64,000 nt of DNA from Thalassobacterium sedimentorum (GCF_031127905.1 NZ_JARXIC010000009.1:62001-126000), one strand, 5' to 3'. Positions 9,752 through 22,105 are shown, numbered from the stretch's first letter. A program made the numbers and translations. The notes: generated from the sequence alone by a model not told the origin.

Positions 9752-10160
9752 TTATTCGAATTGATAAGCGGTCTCGCCATCCTCTGATTGATCAAGACCA
9801 GTATGGTCAACTTCTACAGTCACACGCAAGCCTGTGGTAAACTTACAGAACAGCACAATGATAAAAAAGTAGCAACTGCAGACCAAAGTATAACGACAGC
9901 GAGTGCAGTAAACTGAATCTCCAGCTGCGGCAGCATCTCAAATTCGCCGAAACCACCCAAAGCTGTCGTACCAAAGACCACCACCAAACTGGTGCCCAGA
10001 ATACCACCGACGCGATGCACCGCGAAAACATCCAACGATCAGCCCAGCTGTGATGGTGGCAAGGCGATCATCCCTTGATTGATCGCACGCGATACTCACG
10101 CAACAGCAAGAGGTGTGCGCCTGAGCATTCCGAACAAAAGGGGCCACAACATCCTGATCT
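9752..10160 (-). pseudogene. amtB: Decayed C-terminal remnant of an ammonium transporter (amtB)
   Basis: Read on the minus strand, three frames together give recognisable Amt blocks in the right order: MLWPLLFGMLRRTPLAVA then a stop and VSRAINQGMIA; LATITAGL in a shifted frame; SLDVFAVHRVGGILGTSLVVVFG...ILWSAVATF; then, after another frameshift at the six-A run 9863-9868, CKFTTGLRVTVEVDHTGLD...ETAYQFE and stop at 9752. The block order implies an internal deletion between LATITAG and SLDVFAV. The first half or more of the transporter is absent; leuB starts at 10243 on the opposite strand. It sits in the usual amtB place beside glnK. Several independent lesions make a single sequencing error an insufficient explanation. 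Confidence 0.85.
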
Positions 10161-10242
10161 GGCGGCGAAGATAGGGCAAATCTGCGAAAAGTCTTGAAGC
10201 ACAACAGCGCTCGGACAAATTACTCCGCTTTTTCCAAATCTT

Positions 10243-11343
<1,101 letters not shown>

Positions 11344-11372
11344 AAGAAGCCCGCGCGCGACACTAATTTTAA

Positions 11373-11400
11373 CCGCAGATGCACGCCGATGAACGCAGAT
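11373..11400 (+). repeat. Left inverted repeat of the GxxExxY element
   Basis: This 28-bp arm begins CCGCAGATG and ends AACGCAGAT. It matches the reverse complement of 11775-11802 at 25 of 28 positions. The arm is itself built of about three imperfect units of the type (A)CGCxGAT. The start codon of the enclosed gene (11389) lies inside the arm. Confidence 0.85.
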
Positions 11401-11775
11401 AATCAGGATTTCCTCAACAAAGAGGAAACTCATGCGATCATCGGTTGTGCCTTTGAGGTGCTCAATGAGATCGGTCACGGATTACACGAAAAGATCTACG
11501 AAAACTCACTGGTTGTTGAGTTTGGGCTCAGAAATATCCCGTTAAATCAACAGCCAGAACACAAGGTCAGCTACAAGACGGTCTCTGTAGGCAAATATAT
11601 ACCAGACCTGATCGTCTATGACAAGATCGTCGTCGACACGAAGACCATTGAAAAAATCACCGAGCATGAGCGTGGCCAAATGCTCAATTATCTAAAAATC
11701 ACAGGGCTCAAAGTGGGGCTCATCATCAACTTCAAGCACGCCAAACTAGAATGGCTACGTGTAGCTAGAAAATAA
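11389..11775 (+). CDS. GxxExxY family protein (predicted PD-(D/E)XK-like fold)
   Basis: 128 residues. The motif GHGLHEKIYENSL (Gly-x-x-Glu-x-x-Tyr) and the segment VGKYIPDLIVYDKIVVDTKTI (Asp ... Asp-x-Lys) define the GxxExxY family, predicted to share the PD-(D/E)XK nuclease fold; no activity is established to my knowledge. The first codons (MNAD) are encoded by the left 28-bp repeat arm and the stop codon overlaps the first base of the right arm, so gene and repeats form one unit of about 430 bp between leuB and alaS. This suggests insertion as a cassette. Confidence 0.85.
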   Translation: MNADNQDFLNKEETHAIIGCAFEVLNEIGHGLHEKIYENSLVVEFGLRNIPLNQQPEHKVSYKTVSVGKYIPDLIVYDKIVVDTKTIEKITEHERGQMLNYLKITGLKVGLIINFKHAKLEWLRVARK

Positions 11776-11802
11776 TCTGCGTTTATCCGCGTCCATCTGC
11801 GG
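11775..11802 (-). repeat. Right inverted repeat of the GxxExxY element
   Basis: The plus strand begins ATCTGCGTTTATCCGCGTCC and ends CTGCGG; its reverse complement matches the left arm at 25 of 28 positions. Its first base is the last base of the gene's TAA stop codon. Confidence 0.85.
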
Positions 11803-11826
11803 CAAAAACAAACGTTCCCATTTCCC

Positions 11827-14643
<2,817 letters not shown>

Positions 14644-14694
14644 TTCACGCCCCGGGGCGTCCGGAAAGAACCACCATTCGAACCAAGTCGCAGC

Positions 14695-15180
14695 ATGGAC
14701 ATTCGCTTATCAGAACAAAGCGATGCAGCCGGCATCTGGGAAATCTTCCAGCAAGTCATCGCATCGGCCGACAGCTATGTATTCCCGCAAGACGCCGACC
14801 AAGCACTTTTTCAGAAGCACTGGATGAAGTATCGGCCCATCGTGGCGACCGAGAATGAGCAGATCGTAGGCAGCTACATCATCAAAGAAAACCAAATGGG
14901 ATTGGGCAACCACATCGCCAATGGTTCATACATGGTGCACCCCGATCATCACGGGAAAGGGATCGGAAAAAAGCTCGGTCAACACTCACTCGAGCTAGCC
15001 AGAGCCCGCGGCTTCAAAGCCATGCAATTCAACATCGTCGTCGCCACCAATGCGCCCGCAGTCGCGCTCTGGAAAAAGCTCGGCTTCCGCATCATTGGCA
15101 CCACGCCCAAAGCCTTCCGTCATCCCCAACACGGCTACGTCGATGCACATATCATGTACCGAGATCTCCAGCACGACTAG
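14695..15180 (+). CDS. GNAT family N-acetyltransferase
   Basis: 161 residues. The acetyl-CoA-binding motif is seen in MVHPDHHGKGIGKKLGQHSLELARARGF (Q/R-x-x-G-x-G/A type), followed by NAPAVALWKKLGFRIIGTTPKAF, the standard GNAT motif B region. The N terminus (IRLSEQSDAAGIWEIFQQVI) is the typical first strand and helix. The substrate is not predictable; low-molecular-weight amines or amino acids are common for this subfamily. It lies 51 bp downstream of alaS on the same strand. Confidence 0.85.
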   Translation: MDIRLSEQSDAAGIWEIFQQVIASADSYVFPQDADQALFQKHWMKYRPIVATENEQIVGSYIIKENQMGLGNHIANGSYMVHPDHHGKGIGKKLGQHSLELARARGFKAMQFNIVVATNAPAVALWKKLGFRIIGTTPKAFRHPQHGYVDAHIMYRDLQHD

Positions 15181-15224
15181 AACGCTCACTCCTACAAAGA
15201 AAACGCATCCCAAAGGTAAGCGTC

Positions 15225-15281
15225 ACGGCTTCAGCCGTTCCACATCGCCCAAGCCAATCCGACGCAAAGCGCTGAAGCCGT
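15225..15281. repeat. Inverted repeat (11-bp arms) between the GNAT gene and the cobalamin adenosyltransferase gene
   Basis: ACGGCTTCAGC at 15225-15235 and GCTGAAGCCGT at 15271-15281 are exact reverse complements separated by 35 bp. The element is intergenic and could be a REP-like sequence. There is no T tract after the second arm, so it is not called a terminator. The rest of 15181-15380 shows nothing I can assign. Confidence 0.6.
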
Positions 15282-15380
15282 TCCCTCCATGCCAAAAGAA
15301 TCACTACTGCTTCAATAAATATCCGAGACTTCACTTGATTGCGCTGCTCTAAAATGAAATCGTCACTCTAAACGAGGGGT

Positions 15381-15947
15381 ATGTCTAATTCTACCCCAAC
15401 AGTTACTGTTATAATTCATATGAGCATAGCAACCAAACGAGGCGACGACGGCACAACGGCCCTACTTTTTAATAAGCGGGTGCCTAAAACTCATCCGCGA
15501 GTAATGACCTACGGGCGCATCGATGAACTGACCTCCGCCATCGGCCTCTGCCGCGCGCACTCGGATCAACCCGCAACAAAAGAGCTATTACTCTCGGTTC
15601 AAAAGCAACTCATCAACTACATGGGTGAGCTCGCCACCGACGACGCCGACCAGGCCCGCTACCTTGAAAAATATGGCGACCAGGCAATCAGTAAGGCAAT
15701 GATTGACCATCTCACCGACCTGGTGACGGAAAAAGAAAAAGACATACAATTCAAGGGATGGAGTTTTCCAGGCGATACTCTAGCAGACGCATTTTTCGAC
15801 AGTGCCCGCACCACATGCCGCCGGGCCGAACGCGGCGTGGTGGCCCTGAAGGAATCTGGCGCGACGGTGAGACTGGAATTAGTGCAGTATCTAAACCGGC
15901 TCGCTGACCTGCTGTGGCTATTGGGCCGAGAACACACTGACTCATAA
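15381..15947 (+). CDS. Cob(I)alamin adenosyltransferase, PduO type
   Basis: 188 residues from the ATG at 15381, which has a good ribosome site (CGAGGGG about 5 nt upstream). A family-typical start, MSIATKRGDDGTTALL, lies at 15420. The N-terminal KRGDDGTTAL (ATP-binding TKxGDxG type), YGRIDELTSAIGLCRAH and C-terminal FFDSARTTCRRAERGVV with YLNRLADLLWLLGRE are PduO/MMAB hallmarks. It transfers the 5'-deoxyadenosyl group of ATP to cobalamin. The organism therefore probably uses adenosylcobalamin, although no B12-dependent enzyme is visible here. Confidence 0.93.
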   Translation: MSNSTPTVTVIIHMSIATKRGDDGTTALLFNKRVPKTHPRVMTYGRIDELTSAIGLCRAHSDQPATKELLLSVQKQLINYMGELATDDADQARYLEKYGDQAISKAMIDHLTDLVTEKEKDIQFKGWSFPGDTLADAFFDSARTTCRRAERGVVALKESGATVRLELVQYLNRLADLLWLLGREHTDS

Positions 15948-16022
15948 TTCCAAATTGTATAAATCCGTAATAAATAGAAACCCTAGTTTGCATTTTTCCT
16001 GATTGAAGTAAGAGTGTCGCCT

Positions 16023-16490
16023 ATGAAAAATCTCTATATACTAACTATCGCCCTAGCTTCCCTTTTCTCCACAGCTTCACTCAGTGCACACTGCCAAGTG
16101 CCCTGCGGAATATATGGAGATGAGATGAAGTTTGGTGAGCTGGAACAGCACATTGAAACCATCGCAAAAGCCAGTAAGAGCATTCGCGAAATCGCAGCCA
16201 AGGATACTCTCACTGCGCAAGATCAACAGCAATTGATTCGCTGGACGAACAACAAAGAAAGTCACGCTCAAAAGATTATAGATGAAACAGCAAACTACTT
16301 TCTAGCACAACGCATCAAAGCAGACGCAGACCACTACACAGATAAGCTGGAAGTGCTTCACCACATTATAGTGTATTCAATGAAATCCAAGCAAAGCGTT
16401 GAAGCTGAACCAGTGGAAACACTCGCAAAAAAATTAGCCGCCTTTAAAGAGCTTTACCTCGACCACGACCACGAACATCACACGCATTAA
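16023..16490 (+). CDS. sodN: Nickel superoxide dismutase with Sec-type signal peptide
   Basis: 155 residues from the ATG at 16023 (a GTG at 16014 is in frame). The N terminus is a normal signal peptide (MKNLYILTIALASLFSTASLSA) whose predicted cleavage after Ala leaves HCQVPCGIYGD as the mature N terminus. That is the Ni hook of Ni-SOD (H-C-x-x-P-C-G-x-Y): His1, Cys2 and Cys6 bind nickel. The rest is a predicted four-helix protein (IDETANYFLAQRIKAD...). The C terminus is His-rich (DHDHEHHTH). Classical Ni-SODs have a short propeptide removed by SodX; no sodX is adjacent. It would disproportionate superoxide in the periplasm. The stop overlaps that of convergent ispF by 4 bp. Confidence 0.85.
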   Translation: MKNLYILTIALASLFSTASLSAHCQVPCGIYGDEMKFGELEQHIETIAKASKSIREIAAKDTLTAQDQQQLIRWTNNKESHAQKIIDETANYFLAQRIKADADHYTDKLEVLHHIIVYSMKSKQSVEAEPVETLAKKLAAFKELYLDHDHEHHTH

Positions 16491-17005
16491 ACGCCAGCCG
16501 CTCCTTCGCTGGGGGCCTGCACCACTGTCAGCACTGCAGACACGTGCATCCCCAAGCCTCGGCCGCAGTCGTTGAGTCCCTCGCCAGTGGTGGCGGTGAT
16601 ACATACATCCTCGACTTCAATTGCCAGTAGGCTGGCCAAAGAGGCACGCAAAGCGGGCACTTTAGGGTCAATCTTCGGGCGCAAACATTCCACGGCCACA
16701 GACAGATGACTAATCTGCCAAGCGCCGCCCCCCATCTTTGCGAGGTCTTCCAGGGCCACTGCGAGGTAAGCCTTGCTGTCGGTAATGCCCTGCTTGCACA
16801 TGGCATCGGCCACAGCACCAATCACCGTGCGCCCGGTGACTCCGCTAATCGCATCGGTCACCGCGTGCAAAATGACATCGGCATCGCTATTGCCAGCCAG
16901 TGCCGGGGCATCCTCAAACTGGAGCCCTCCTAAAATAAAGGGACGGTCCGACTCGCCTTCGACGAATCGATGGCTGTCGAGACCGATCCCTGTTTTAACC
17001 TTCAC
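16487..17005 (-). CDS. ispF: 2-C-methyl-D-erythritol 2,4-cyclodiphosphate synthase (divergent)
   Basis: 172 residues. It keeps the zinc ligands (GLDSHRF: Asp and His; ILHAVTDAI: His), the NSDADV segment and the C-terminal TATTGEGLNDCGRGLG block, so it is IspF (non-mevalonate isoprenoid pathway). The usual GDIGxxFPDTD motif after the HAVTDA helix is replaced by GRTVIGAVADAMCKQGITDS. The Lys of the TTEKLG-type nucleotide motif is also not conserved. The gene follows ndk by 3 bp, so the two are probably cotranscribed. Confidence 0.85.
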   Translation of the reverse strand: MKVKTGIGLDSHRFVEGESDRPFILGGLQFEDAPALAGNSDADVILHAVTDAISGVTGRTVIGAVADAMCKQGITDSKAYLAVALEDLAKMGGGAWQISHLSVAVECLRPKIDPKVPALRASLASLLAIEVEDVCITATTGEGLNDCGRGLGMHVSAVLTVVQAPSEGAAGV

Positions 17006-17008
17006 TGT

Positions 17009-17413
17009 TTAGAGCTCTGGGAAAAAGCGTTTTTTCTCATCTGCAGCCGCTTCGGGACTGTCCGATGCGTGCACGACGTTTTGCATCATGTCAGTGCCAA
17101 GATCCCCGCGAATGGTGCCCTTAGCCGCTTCTTGAGAGTTTGTAGGACCGAGCAAATCACGGACCTTTGCAATCACGTCTTCGCCACGAAGAATCATAGG
17201 CATGACCGGGCGACTACTCATGAATTCTTCGATCTCAGGAAAGAAAGGCTTGTCGGCCACGTGTGCATAGTGCTCACGCAAGATGGGACCATCTAATTGC
17301 ATAACTTTCGAGGCAACGATTTCGAAACCGGCCTTTTCAAAGCGTGAGATAACTTCACCTGCGACACGGTTTTTCATGCAGTCAGGTTTAAGAATGATAA
17401 GTGTTTCTTCCAT
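17009..17413 (-). CDS. ndk: Nucleoside diphosphate kinase
   Basis: 134 residues, the family length. LIILKPDCMKNRVAGEVISRFEKAGF at the N terminus, the loop RPVMPMILRGEDVI and the active-site histidine in MQNVVHASDSPEAA identify NDK, which balances NTP and dNTP pools by phosphotransfer through that His. It is the first gene of an apparent ndk-ispF pair on the minus strand. Confidence 0.96.
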   Translation of the reverse strand: MEETLIILKPDCMKNRVAGEVISRFEKAGFEIVASKVMQLDGPILREHYAHVADKPFFPEIEEFMSSRPVMPMILRGEDVIAKVRDLLGPTNSQEAAKGTIRGDLGTDMMQNVVHASDSPEAAADEKKRFFPEL

Positions 17414-17534
17414 AAGGTTTTAGTAGTGGGGGAATTGGGATGCAGTAGACTGCCCTCTTTGACAAGACAAAACCCTGTAAGTTTTACTGTAATATAGCCA
17501 AAGTCGTGAAGCTTCTGATCTCGGAATCAATCAT

Positions 17535-18128
17535 TCATCCTTGCACACTTTCCCTGAGCGCTTGAACGGCGAGTGCCCGGTGGCTGAGTTGACTCTTGGT
17601 CGCTTCCCCGAGCTCAGCAAAGGACTCGGTGAAACCTTGCGGCACAAACACGGGATCATAGCCAAAGCCTTGCTTACCGCTCGGCTCGCTCGCAATGTGC
17701 CCCTCGCAGGCGCCGTCGAAGTATTGCTCACGCCCCTCGGGATCGATCAAGCAAAGCACACAACGGAAGCGTGCACTGCGCGTGGCTTCTGCGTGCTTAG
17801 CTAACTCGGTCAGCAACTTATTCAAGTTATCCAAATCATTGGCCCCCTCCCCTGCATAGCGCGCGGAATAGATGCCGGGCGCTCCGTCGAGCGCATCGAC
17901 TTCAAGCCCTGAATCGTCAGACACGATCCATGCATCGGCAGGCGCTTGCGCGCGTAGTGCCAGCGCTTTGATCCGTGCATTGGCTGCAAAGCTACCGCCG
18001 TCCTCGACGACTTCGGGCATGCCGCCGCAAACTTTGGCAGAGTGAACTTCGAAACCGCAGTCAGCCAAGAGACCATCGAACTCTTCGACTTTGTGCGCGT
18101 TACCTGTGGCGACTATTAATTGCTTCAT
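17535..18128 (-). CDS. rdgB: XTP/dITP diphosphatase (RdgB/HAM1 family)
   Basis: 197 residues. The start [20 protein letters not shown], the catalytic [24 protein letters not shown], and [19 protein letters not shown] with [11 protein letters not shown] cover every conserved block of the Ham1 family. It hydrolyses non-canonical purine nucleoside triphosphates (ITP, dITP, XTP) and keeps them out of nucleic acids. It overlaps the end of ribD by 4 bp (18125-18128), implying translational coupling. Confidence 0.96.
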   Translation of the reverse strand: MKQLIVATGNAHKVEEFDGLLADCGFEVHSAKVCGGMPEVVEDGGSFAANARIKALALRAQAPADAWIVSDDSGLEVDALDGAPGIYSARYAGEGANDLDNLNKLLTELAKHAEATRSARFRCVLCLIDPEGREQYFDGACEGHIASEPSGKQGFGYDPVFVPQGFTESFAELGEATKSQLSHRALAVQALRESVQG

Positions 18129-19243
18129 TTTTGTAGAAATCCTCGGGTTAAATGATCCTCTCCAAACTGTGCACGCCGCAATGCTTGCAGCGTCCAGGCT
18201 TGGTGCATGTGCTGCGTATTGCGCAGCGAGCCCAAGCCAGGCGCTGCCGCATCTGCGAGCAGTTTGGGGGCTTGGTAAATAAATAAGTAGTCCACCAAGG
18301 CCGACTCAATCACCCGCGTGGCGAGCCTGGGCCCGACTTCCACATAGACACCATAGATCTCGGCCTCGAGGCAACGCGCCCGAAAGGCCTGCCAATCGAG
18401 CTGCCCTTCCACCTCTGGCAAAATCCAGACTTCTATGTCATGACGAGCCGCTCGTGCCTGCAGCTCGGTCGCAGCCGATTCGGCACACAGCAGCACCGTA
18501 TTGAACGCATAAGCATCCGAATATATCTGTGGCAATTGCGCCGGCTCCAGCGTCTTTAGACTACGATCAAAAACGAAGCGCTGCGGACACCAGACTTGCT
18601 CGCCGATGCGCGAGGTCAGGCTCGGGTTGTCGTGCAACACGGTATTCGCTCCCACCGCGATCGCGGGGAAGTAACGACGCCAACGCATGACGTCCGCCCG
18701 TGCCAACTCACCAGTCACCCAACGCGAATGCCCGGAAGCGGCCGCAAATTTTCCATCTAAGGTGAGCGCCATTTTGGCGGCGATTAGCGGCGTATTCTGC
18801 GTGATCCAATGATTGAAAATAAGATTCAAGTCGGCGCACTCCTGCGCCAATACGCCCGAAGTCACAGTGATGCCGGCCTCGCGAAGAATCGCCAAGCCAC
18901 GCCCGGCATGAGCTGGATTCGGGTCCTGCGCGCCCACCACCACAGCTGCGAATCCGGCCGCGATAATCGCATCCGTGCACGCGCCCGTGCGCCCGCAAGT
19001 GCTGCAGGGCTCAAGTGTCACATAGATCTTCGCCCCGTCCGCAGGTTTGCGCCCCAAGGCCCGGATCGCCTCAATCTCGGCATGCGCTTGCCCGGCCGCA
19101 TGGTGCCAACCTTCAGCCACGATCTCGCCGTCTTCGACGATGACAGCGCCCACCATCGGGTTCGGGTGCGTCTGTCCCCATGCTCGCTGCGCCAGTTCCA
19201 GCGCCCGCCGCATAAAGCGTTCATCTTTGAGCGGATCCGACAT
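18125..19243 (-). CDS. ribD: Bifunctional riboflavin biosynthesis deaminase/reductase
   Basis: 372 residues. N-terminal cytidine-deaminase-like domain with [10 protein letters not shown] (zinc His and catalytic Glu) and [17 protein letters not shown] (zinc Cys). C-terminal RibD_C reductase domain from about residue 150 ([27 protein letters not shown]). Together they catalyse two steps from the GTP-cyclohydrolase product toward riboflavin. The start overlaps the stop of the upstream MBL gene by one base (TAATG), and its stop overlaps rdgB, so these three genes form one tight operon. No other rib genes are near. Confidence 0.95.
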   Translation of the reverse strand: MSDPLKDERFMRRALELAQRAWGQTHPNPMVGAVIVEDGEIVAEGWHHAAGQAHAEIEAIRALGRKPADGAKIYVTLEPCSTCGRTGACTDAIIAAGFAAVVVGAQDPNPAHAGRGLAILREAGITVTSGVLAQECADLNLIFNHWITQNTPLIAAKMALTLDGKFAAASGHSRWVTGELARADVMRWRRYFPAIAVGANTVLHDNPSLTSRIGEQVWCPQRFVFDRSLKTLEPAQLPQIYSDAYAFNTVLLCAESAATELQARAARHDIEVWILPEVEGQLDWQAFRARCLEAEIYGVYVEVGPRLATRVIESALVDYLFIYQAPKLLADAAAPGLGSLRNTQHMHQAWTLQALRRAQFGEDHLTRGFLQK

Positions 19244-19875
19244 TACCCTTTCACGTAAGGATTACTTGCCTTTTCCTGAATCACCGAAGTCGCCGGACCG
19301 TGGCCCGGATAGAGAGTGGTCTCATCTGGCAAAGTATAGACCTGAGTCTTAATCGATTTTTCCAATACCGAGAAATCCCCGCCCGGCAGGTCATAGCGTC
19401 CCACGCTGCCTGCAAAGATGACATCCCCCACGATGGCGGCTTTTTCGCTGGCGATGTAGACCAAGACATTGCCAGGGCAGTGCCCCGGCACATGACGAAT
19501 CTCCATCTGTGTGCCTAGCAGCTCGAGCTGATCGCCGCCTTGAATCCAATGGTCAATCGGCACTTCCTTCAACTCCAGCCCGGGGATCGCGTAGCTGGCC
19601 ATTTTGGACGGCGCAGCAAACATCTCGCGATCGTCCGCATGTCCATAGGTAGGCACGCCCGCCGCGGCGAACTGATGCCCATCCAAAATATGATCCCAGT
19701 GCCCATGCGTCAAAATGAGGGCAACAATTTTGCAGCCATGCTTATCCGCCACTTGCTGCGCCCACGCATACGCATCGGCAGGCGCATCGATAATCACACA
19801 TTGCTGCAGCGATGGCTCAATCAGGGCAAAGGCATTGGTGCCAATCGGAGGGAGTTCTTGAAATTCGATAATCAT
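19243..19875 (-). CDS. MBL-fold metallohydrolase (glyoxalase II-like)
   Basis: 210 residues from the ATG at 19875 (MIIEFQELPPIGTNAF); the frame extends upstream to 19965 but that part is unlike the family. It has the metallo-beta-lactamase signature LTHGHWDHILDG, then VPGHCPGNVLVY, the bridging Asp in AAIVGDVIFAGSVGR and the final His in LYPGHGPATS. This short glyoxalase II-like type hydrolyses thioesters or related small substrates; the substrate is not evident. It is the first gene of the MBL-ribD-rdgB operon and is divergent from the glycosyltransferase at 19994. Confidence 0.87.
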   Translation of the reverse strand: MIIEFQELPPIGTNAFALIEPSLQQCVIIDAPADAYAWAQQVADKHGCKIVALILTHGHWDHILDGHQFAAAGVPTYGHADDREMFAAPSKMASYAIPGLELKEVPIDHWIQGGDQLELLGTQMEIRHVPGHCPGNVLVYIASEKAAIVGDVIFAGSVGRYDLPGGDFSVLEKSIKTQVYTLPDETTLYPGHGPATSVIQEKASNPYVKG

Positions 19876-19993
19876 GATGCGGCTGACGATGCAGGCCACG
19901 GCGCCGGTTTCAATCCGTAAGTATTGAGCGGTCACCAGATTGTCACAATGCCGCACTTGCGCCATGATTCTGGGCCTCTAGGTTGCGCGCCCT

Positions 19994-21121
19994 ATGCATA
20001 TTGCACTTGTTACGGAAACCTACCCGCCGGAGGTCAACGGCGTGGCAATGACGAATCAGCGCCTCGTGCGTGGTCTACTCGCCAAAGGGCATCGCATCAC
20101 ACTGATCAAGCCGCGCCATCAAGAGGCCCCACCCGCCGAGCACGCCTCCTTACAGGTGCACGAAGTCTTTGGCATCCCGATTCCCAACTACGCGGGCCTC
20201 AAACTCGGCCTGCCTCGCCCAGGTGAGCTCGAACGCCTATTTGAAGCAGACAAACCTGACATCGTGCACGTCGCCACCGAAGGGCCGCTGGGCTTCTCCT
20301 CGCTGCGCTCGGCCCGCAAGTTACGCATCCCCGTCAGCTCGACCTTTCATACCAACTTCCAGGATTACTGCGCCGATTACGGAGCCGCCTTTGCTGCGCG
20401 CTGGATGATGGCCTACCTGCGCTGGTTTCACAATCAGTGTGCCCTCACCACCGTGCCCGACCCCAGTCTCATCCAACGCCTGGAAAAAGACGGCGTCCAA
20501 CGCCTGCAAATGCTAGGCCGTGGCGCAGACACCGTGCTGTTTAGCCCCGACAAGCGCGACCCCGAACTGCGTCGCAGCTGGGGCGCCGCAGCCCACAGCC
20601 CGGTTGCGCTCTATGTGGGCCGAGTCGCCGCCGAAAAGGACATTCCGCTCACACTCGAAGCATGGGCAGCCGCACGCAAGCATTGCCCCGAGCTCAAGAT
20701 GGTGGTCGTGGGCGATGGGCCCGTGCGCAAGAAATTGGAACGCCAGTGGCCCGAGGTGCACTTTGCAGGCATGCGTTATGATGAGGACCTCGCACGCCAT
20801 TACGCCTCCGCCGACATCTTTATCTTTGCCAGCACCAGCGAAACCTTCGGCAACGTCGTGATCGAAGCTATGGCCAGCGGACTCGCGGTCATCACCTATG
20901 ATTACGCTGCCGGCAAACAGTTCATCCAGTCCGGGTCCAATGGACATTTAGTACCATTAGGAGATCGCCAGGCCTTCATTCGCAGCGCTGAAACCATTGT
21001 TCAACAGCACTCGAATGGATCTCTTATTCAAGCAGCCGCACGGGCCACTGCCGCGAACTATCCATGGTCATATACCATAGATCAATTCGCCAAATTATTA
21101 GAGAACGCAGCTAATAGGTAA
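19994..21121 (+). CDS. GT4-family glycosyltransferase
   Basis: 375 residues. N-terminal Rossmann half (MHIALVTETYPPEVNGVAMT, a typical GT4 start), DIVHVATEGPLGFSSLR, TFHTNFQDY, and a C-terminal half with VGRVAAEKDIPLTLEAW and the E-x7-E motif in STSETFGNVVIEAMASG. It closely resembles retaining glycosyltransferases that mannosylate or glycosylate lipid acceptors (the MgtA/PimB type) at the cytoplasmic face of the membrane. Donor and acceptor cannot be assigned. It starts divergently from the MBL-ribD operon and is followed by the TPR/C39/rhomboid-like genes. Confidence 0.9.
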   Translation: MHIALVTETYPPEVNGVAMTNQRLVRGLLAKGHRITLIKPRHQEAPPAEHASLQVHEVFGIPIPNYAGLKLGLPRPGELERLFEADKPDIVHVATEGPLGFSSLRSARKLRIPVSSTFHTNFQDYCADYGAAFAARWMMAYLRWFHNQCALTTVPDPSLIQRLEKDGVQRLQMLGRGADTVLFSPDKRDPELRRSWGAAAHSPVALYVGRVAAEKDIPLTLEAWAAARKHCPELKMVVVGDGPVRKKLERQWPEVHFAGMRYDEDLARHYASADIFIFASTSETFGNVVIEAMASGLAVITYDYAAGKQFIQSGSNGHLVPLGDRQAFIRSAETIVQQHSNGSLIQAAARATAANYPWSYTIDQFAKLLENAANR

Positions 21122-21180
21122 AAAAACTTTGCCACAAATTGACATTGTGCCAAAGGCAACTGAATCTAGTCTGTAGCACA

Positions 21181-22101
21181 ATGCCAATCCTTCAAAGAAT
21201 GATTCTCTCTAATTTACAGTCCAGCTGCTTAGCGTTCTTATTCTGCATTTTGACGCTGACGCTGACTGCGCAAAAAAGCCCAAGCTACGATCCGGTGCTG
21301 AATCAGAATCCTCTAGTATCCGATGCTTACAAGCTACTGGATGTAGGGGATACAGAGCAGGCACTCGAGAATTTCCAACAAGCATTAAGCCAGAATCAGG
21401 ACGACCTCTCCGCTCGCTTGGGACAAGCCATGATTTTAGCCGAACTGGAACGACATGCCGAAGCATTTGAATCTTACGACAGTATTGTACAAAGCTATCC
21501 TAGGCACGCATTCGCTTGGAATGGACGCGGACTCGCAGCGTTCAACATGGAAGACTTTGACACTGCACTTCAATCCTTCAAACAAGCCACAGCTGAGCAA
21601 CCAATCAACGGTTTCTTTTATGAAACGCTGGCATGGACACAAATGTGCCGCGGAGATTTCTCCAGTGCGGCCATGTCTGCCAAGACAGCCACTTTGATGT
21701 ATAACAGAAAAAGCGAAAATTCAGTTTATCCACAGCTGATTGCCTACTTTGCTTATTTGGAAACAGGGGATCTATCCAACGCGCACGCATCACTCAAATA
21801 TGCCGCACGCAATAAACCGCACAATCGCTGGCCAGCCCCAGTCGTCGATTACTTAACAGACACGATCGATGCAGGTGAACTCATCAGTTTTGTCGGCGAC
21901 AGTGCTCAGGAAACCGAAGCACATACTTACATTGGCCTCAAACTTAGAGCCAAGCAACAAAGCCACCTCGCAAAAGCCCATTTAGACTGGGTAGCTCGAA
22001 ACGGCGATGCACGTGTCTTCGAATACACACTCGCACGCGCATTAAACCTACAAGATAACGTGGCACTTCTAGCCCCCAAGGCTGACACAGAAGCTCAATA
22101 G
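21181..22101 (+). CDS. Exported TPR-repeat protein
   Basis: 306 residues from the ATG at 21181; an upstream in-frame start at 21139 would add an unlikely non-signal extension. The N terminus (LSNLQSSCLAFLFCILTLTLTAQ) is a signal peptide or anchor. Several tetratricopeptide repeats follow, for example DAYKLLDVGDTEQALENFQQAL, AMILAELERHAEAFESYDSI and GLAAFNMEDFDTALQSFKQAT. TPRs bind partner proteins. It ends 4 bp before the C39 peptidase gene, so both are probably co-translated and may act together in the periplasm. Confidence 0.8.
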   Translation: MPILQRMILSNLQSSCLAFLFCILTLTLTAQKSPSYDPVLNQNPLVSDAYKLLDVGDTEQALENFQQALSQNQDDLSARLGQAMILAELERHAEAFESYDSIVQSYPRHAFAWNGRGLAAFNMEDFDTALQSFKQATAEQPINGFFYETLAWTQMCRGDFSSAAMSAKTATLMYNRKSENSVYPQLIAYFAYLETGDLSNAHASLKYAARNKPHNRWPAPVVDYLTDTIDAGELISFVGDSAQETEAHTYIGLKLRAKQQSHLAKAHLDWVARNGDARVFEYTLARALNLQDNVALLAPKADTEAQ

Positions 22102-22105
22102 TCGC

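Noticed and set aside
9863-9868. amtB frameshift as a mere sequencing error
   Set aside because: It lies in a homopolymer and could be one, but the relic also has a stop, a second frame change, an internal deletion and no N-terminal part.
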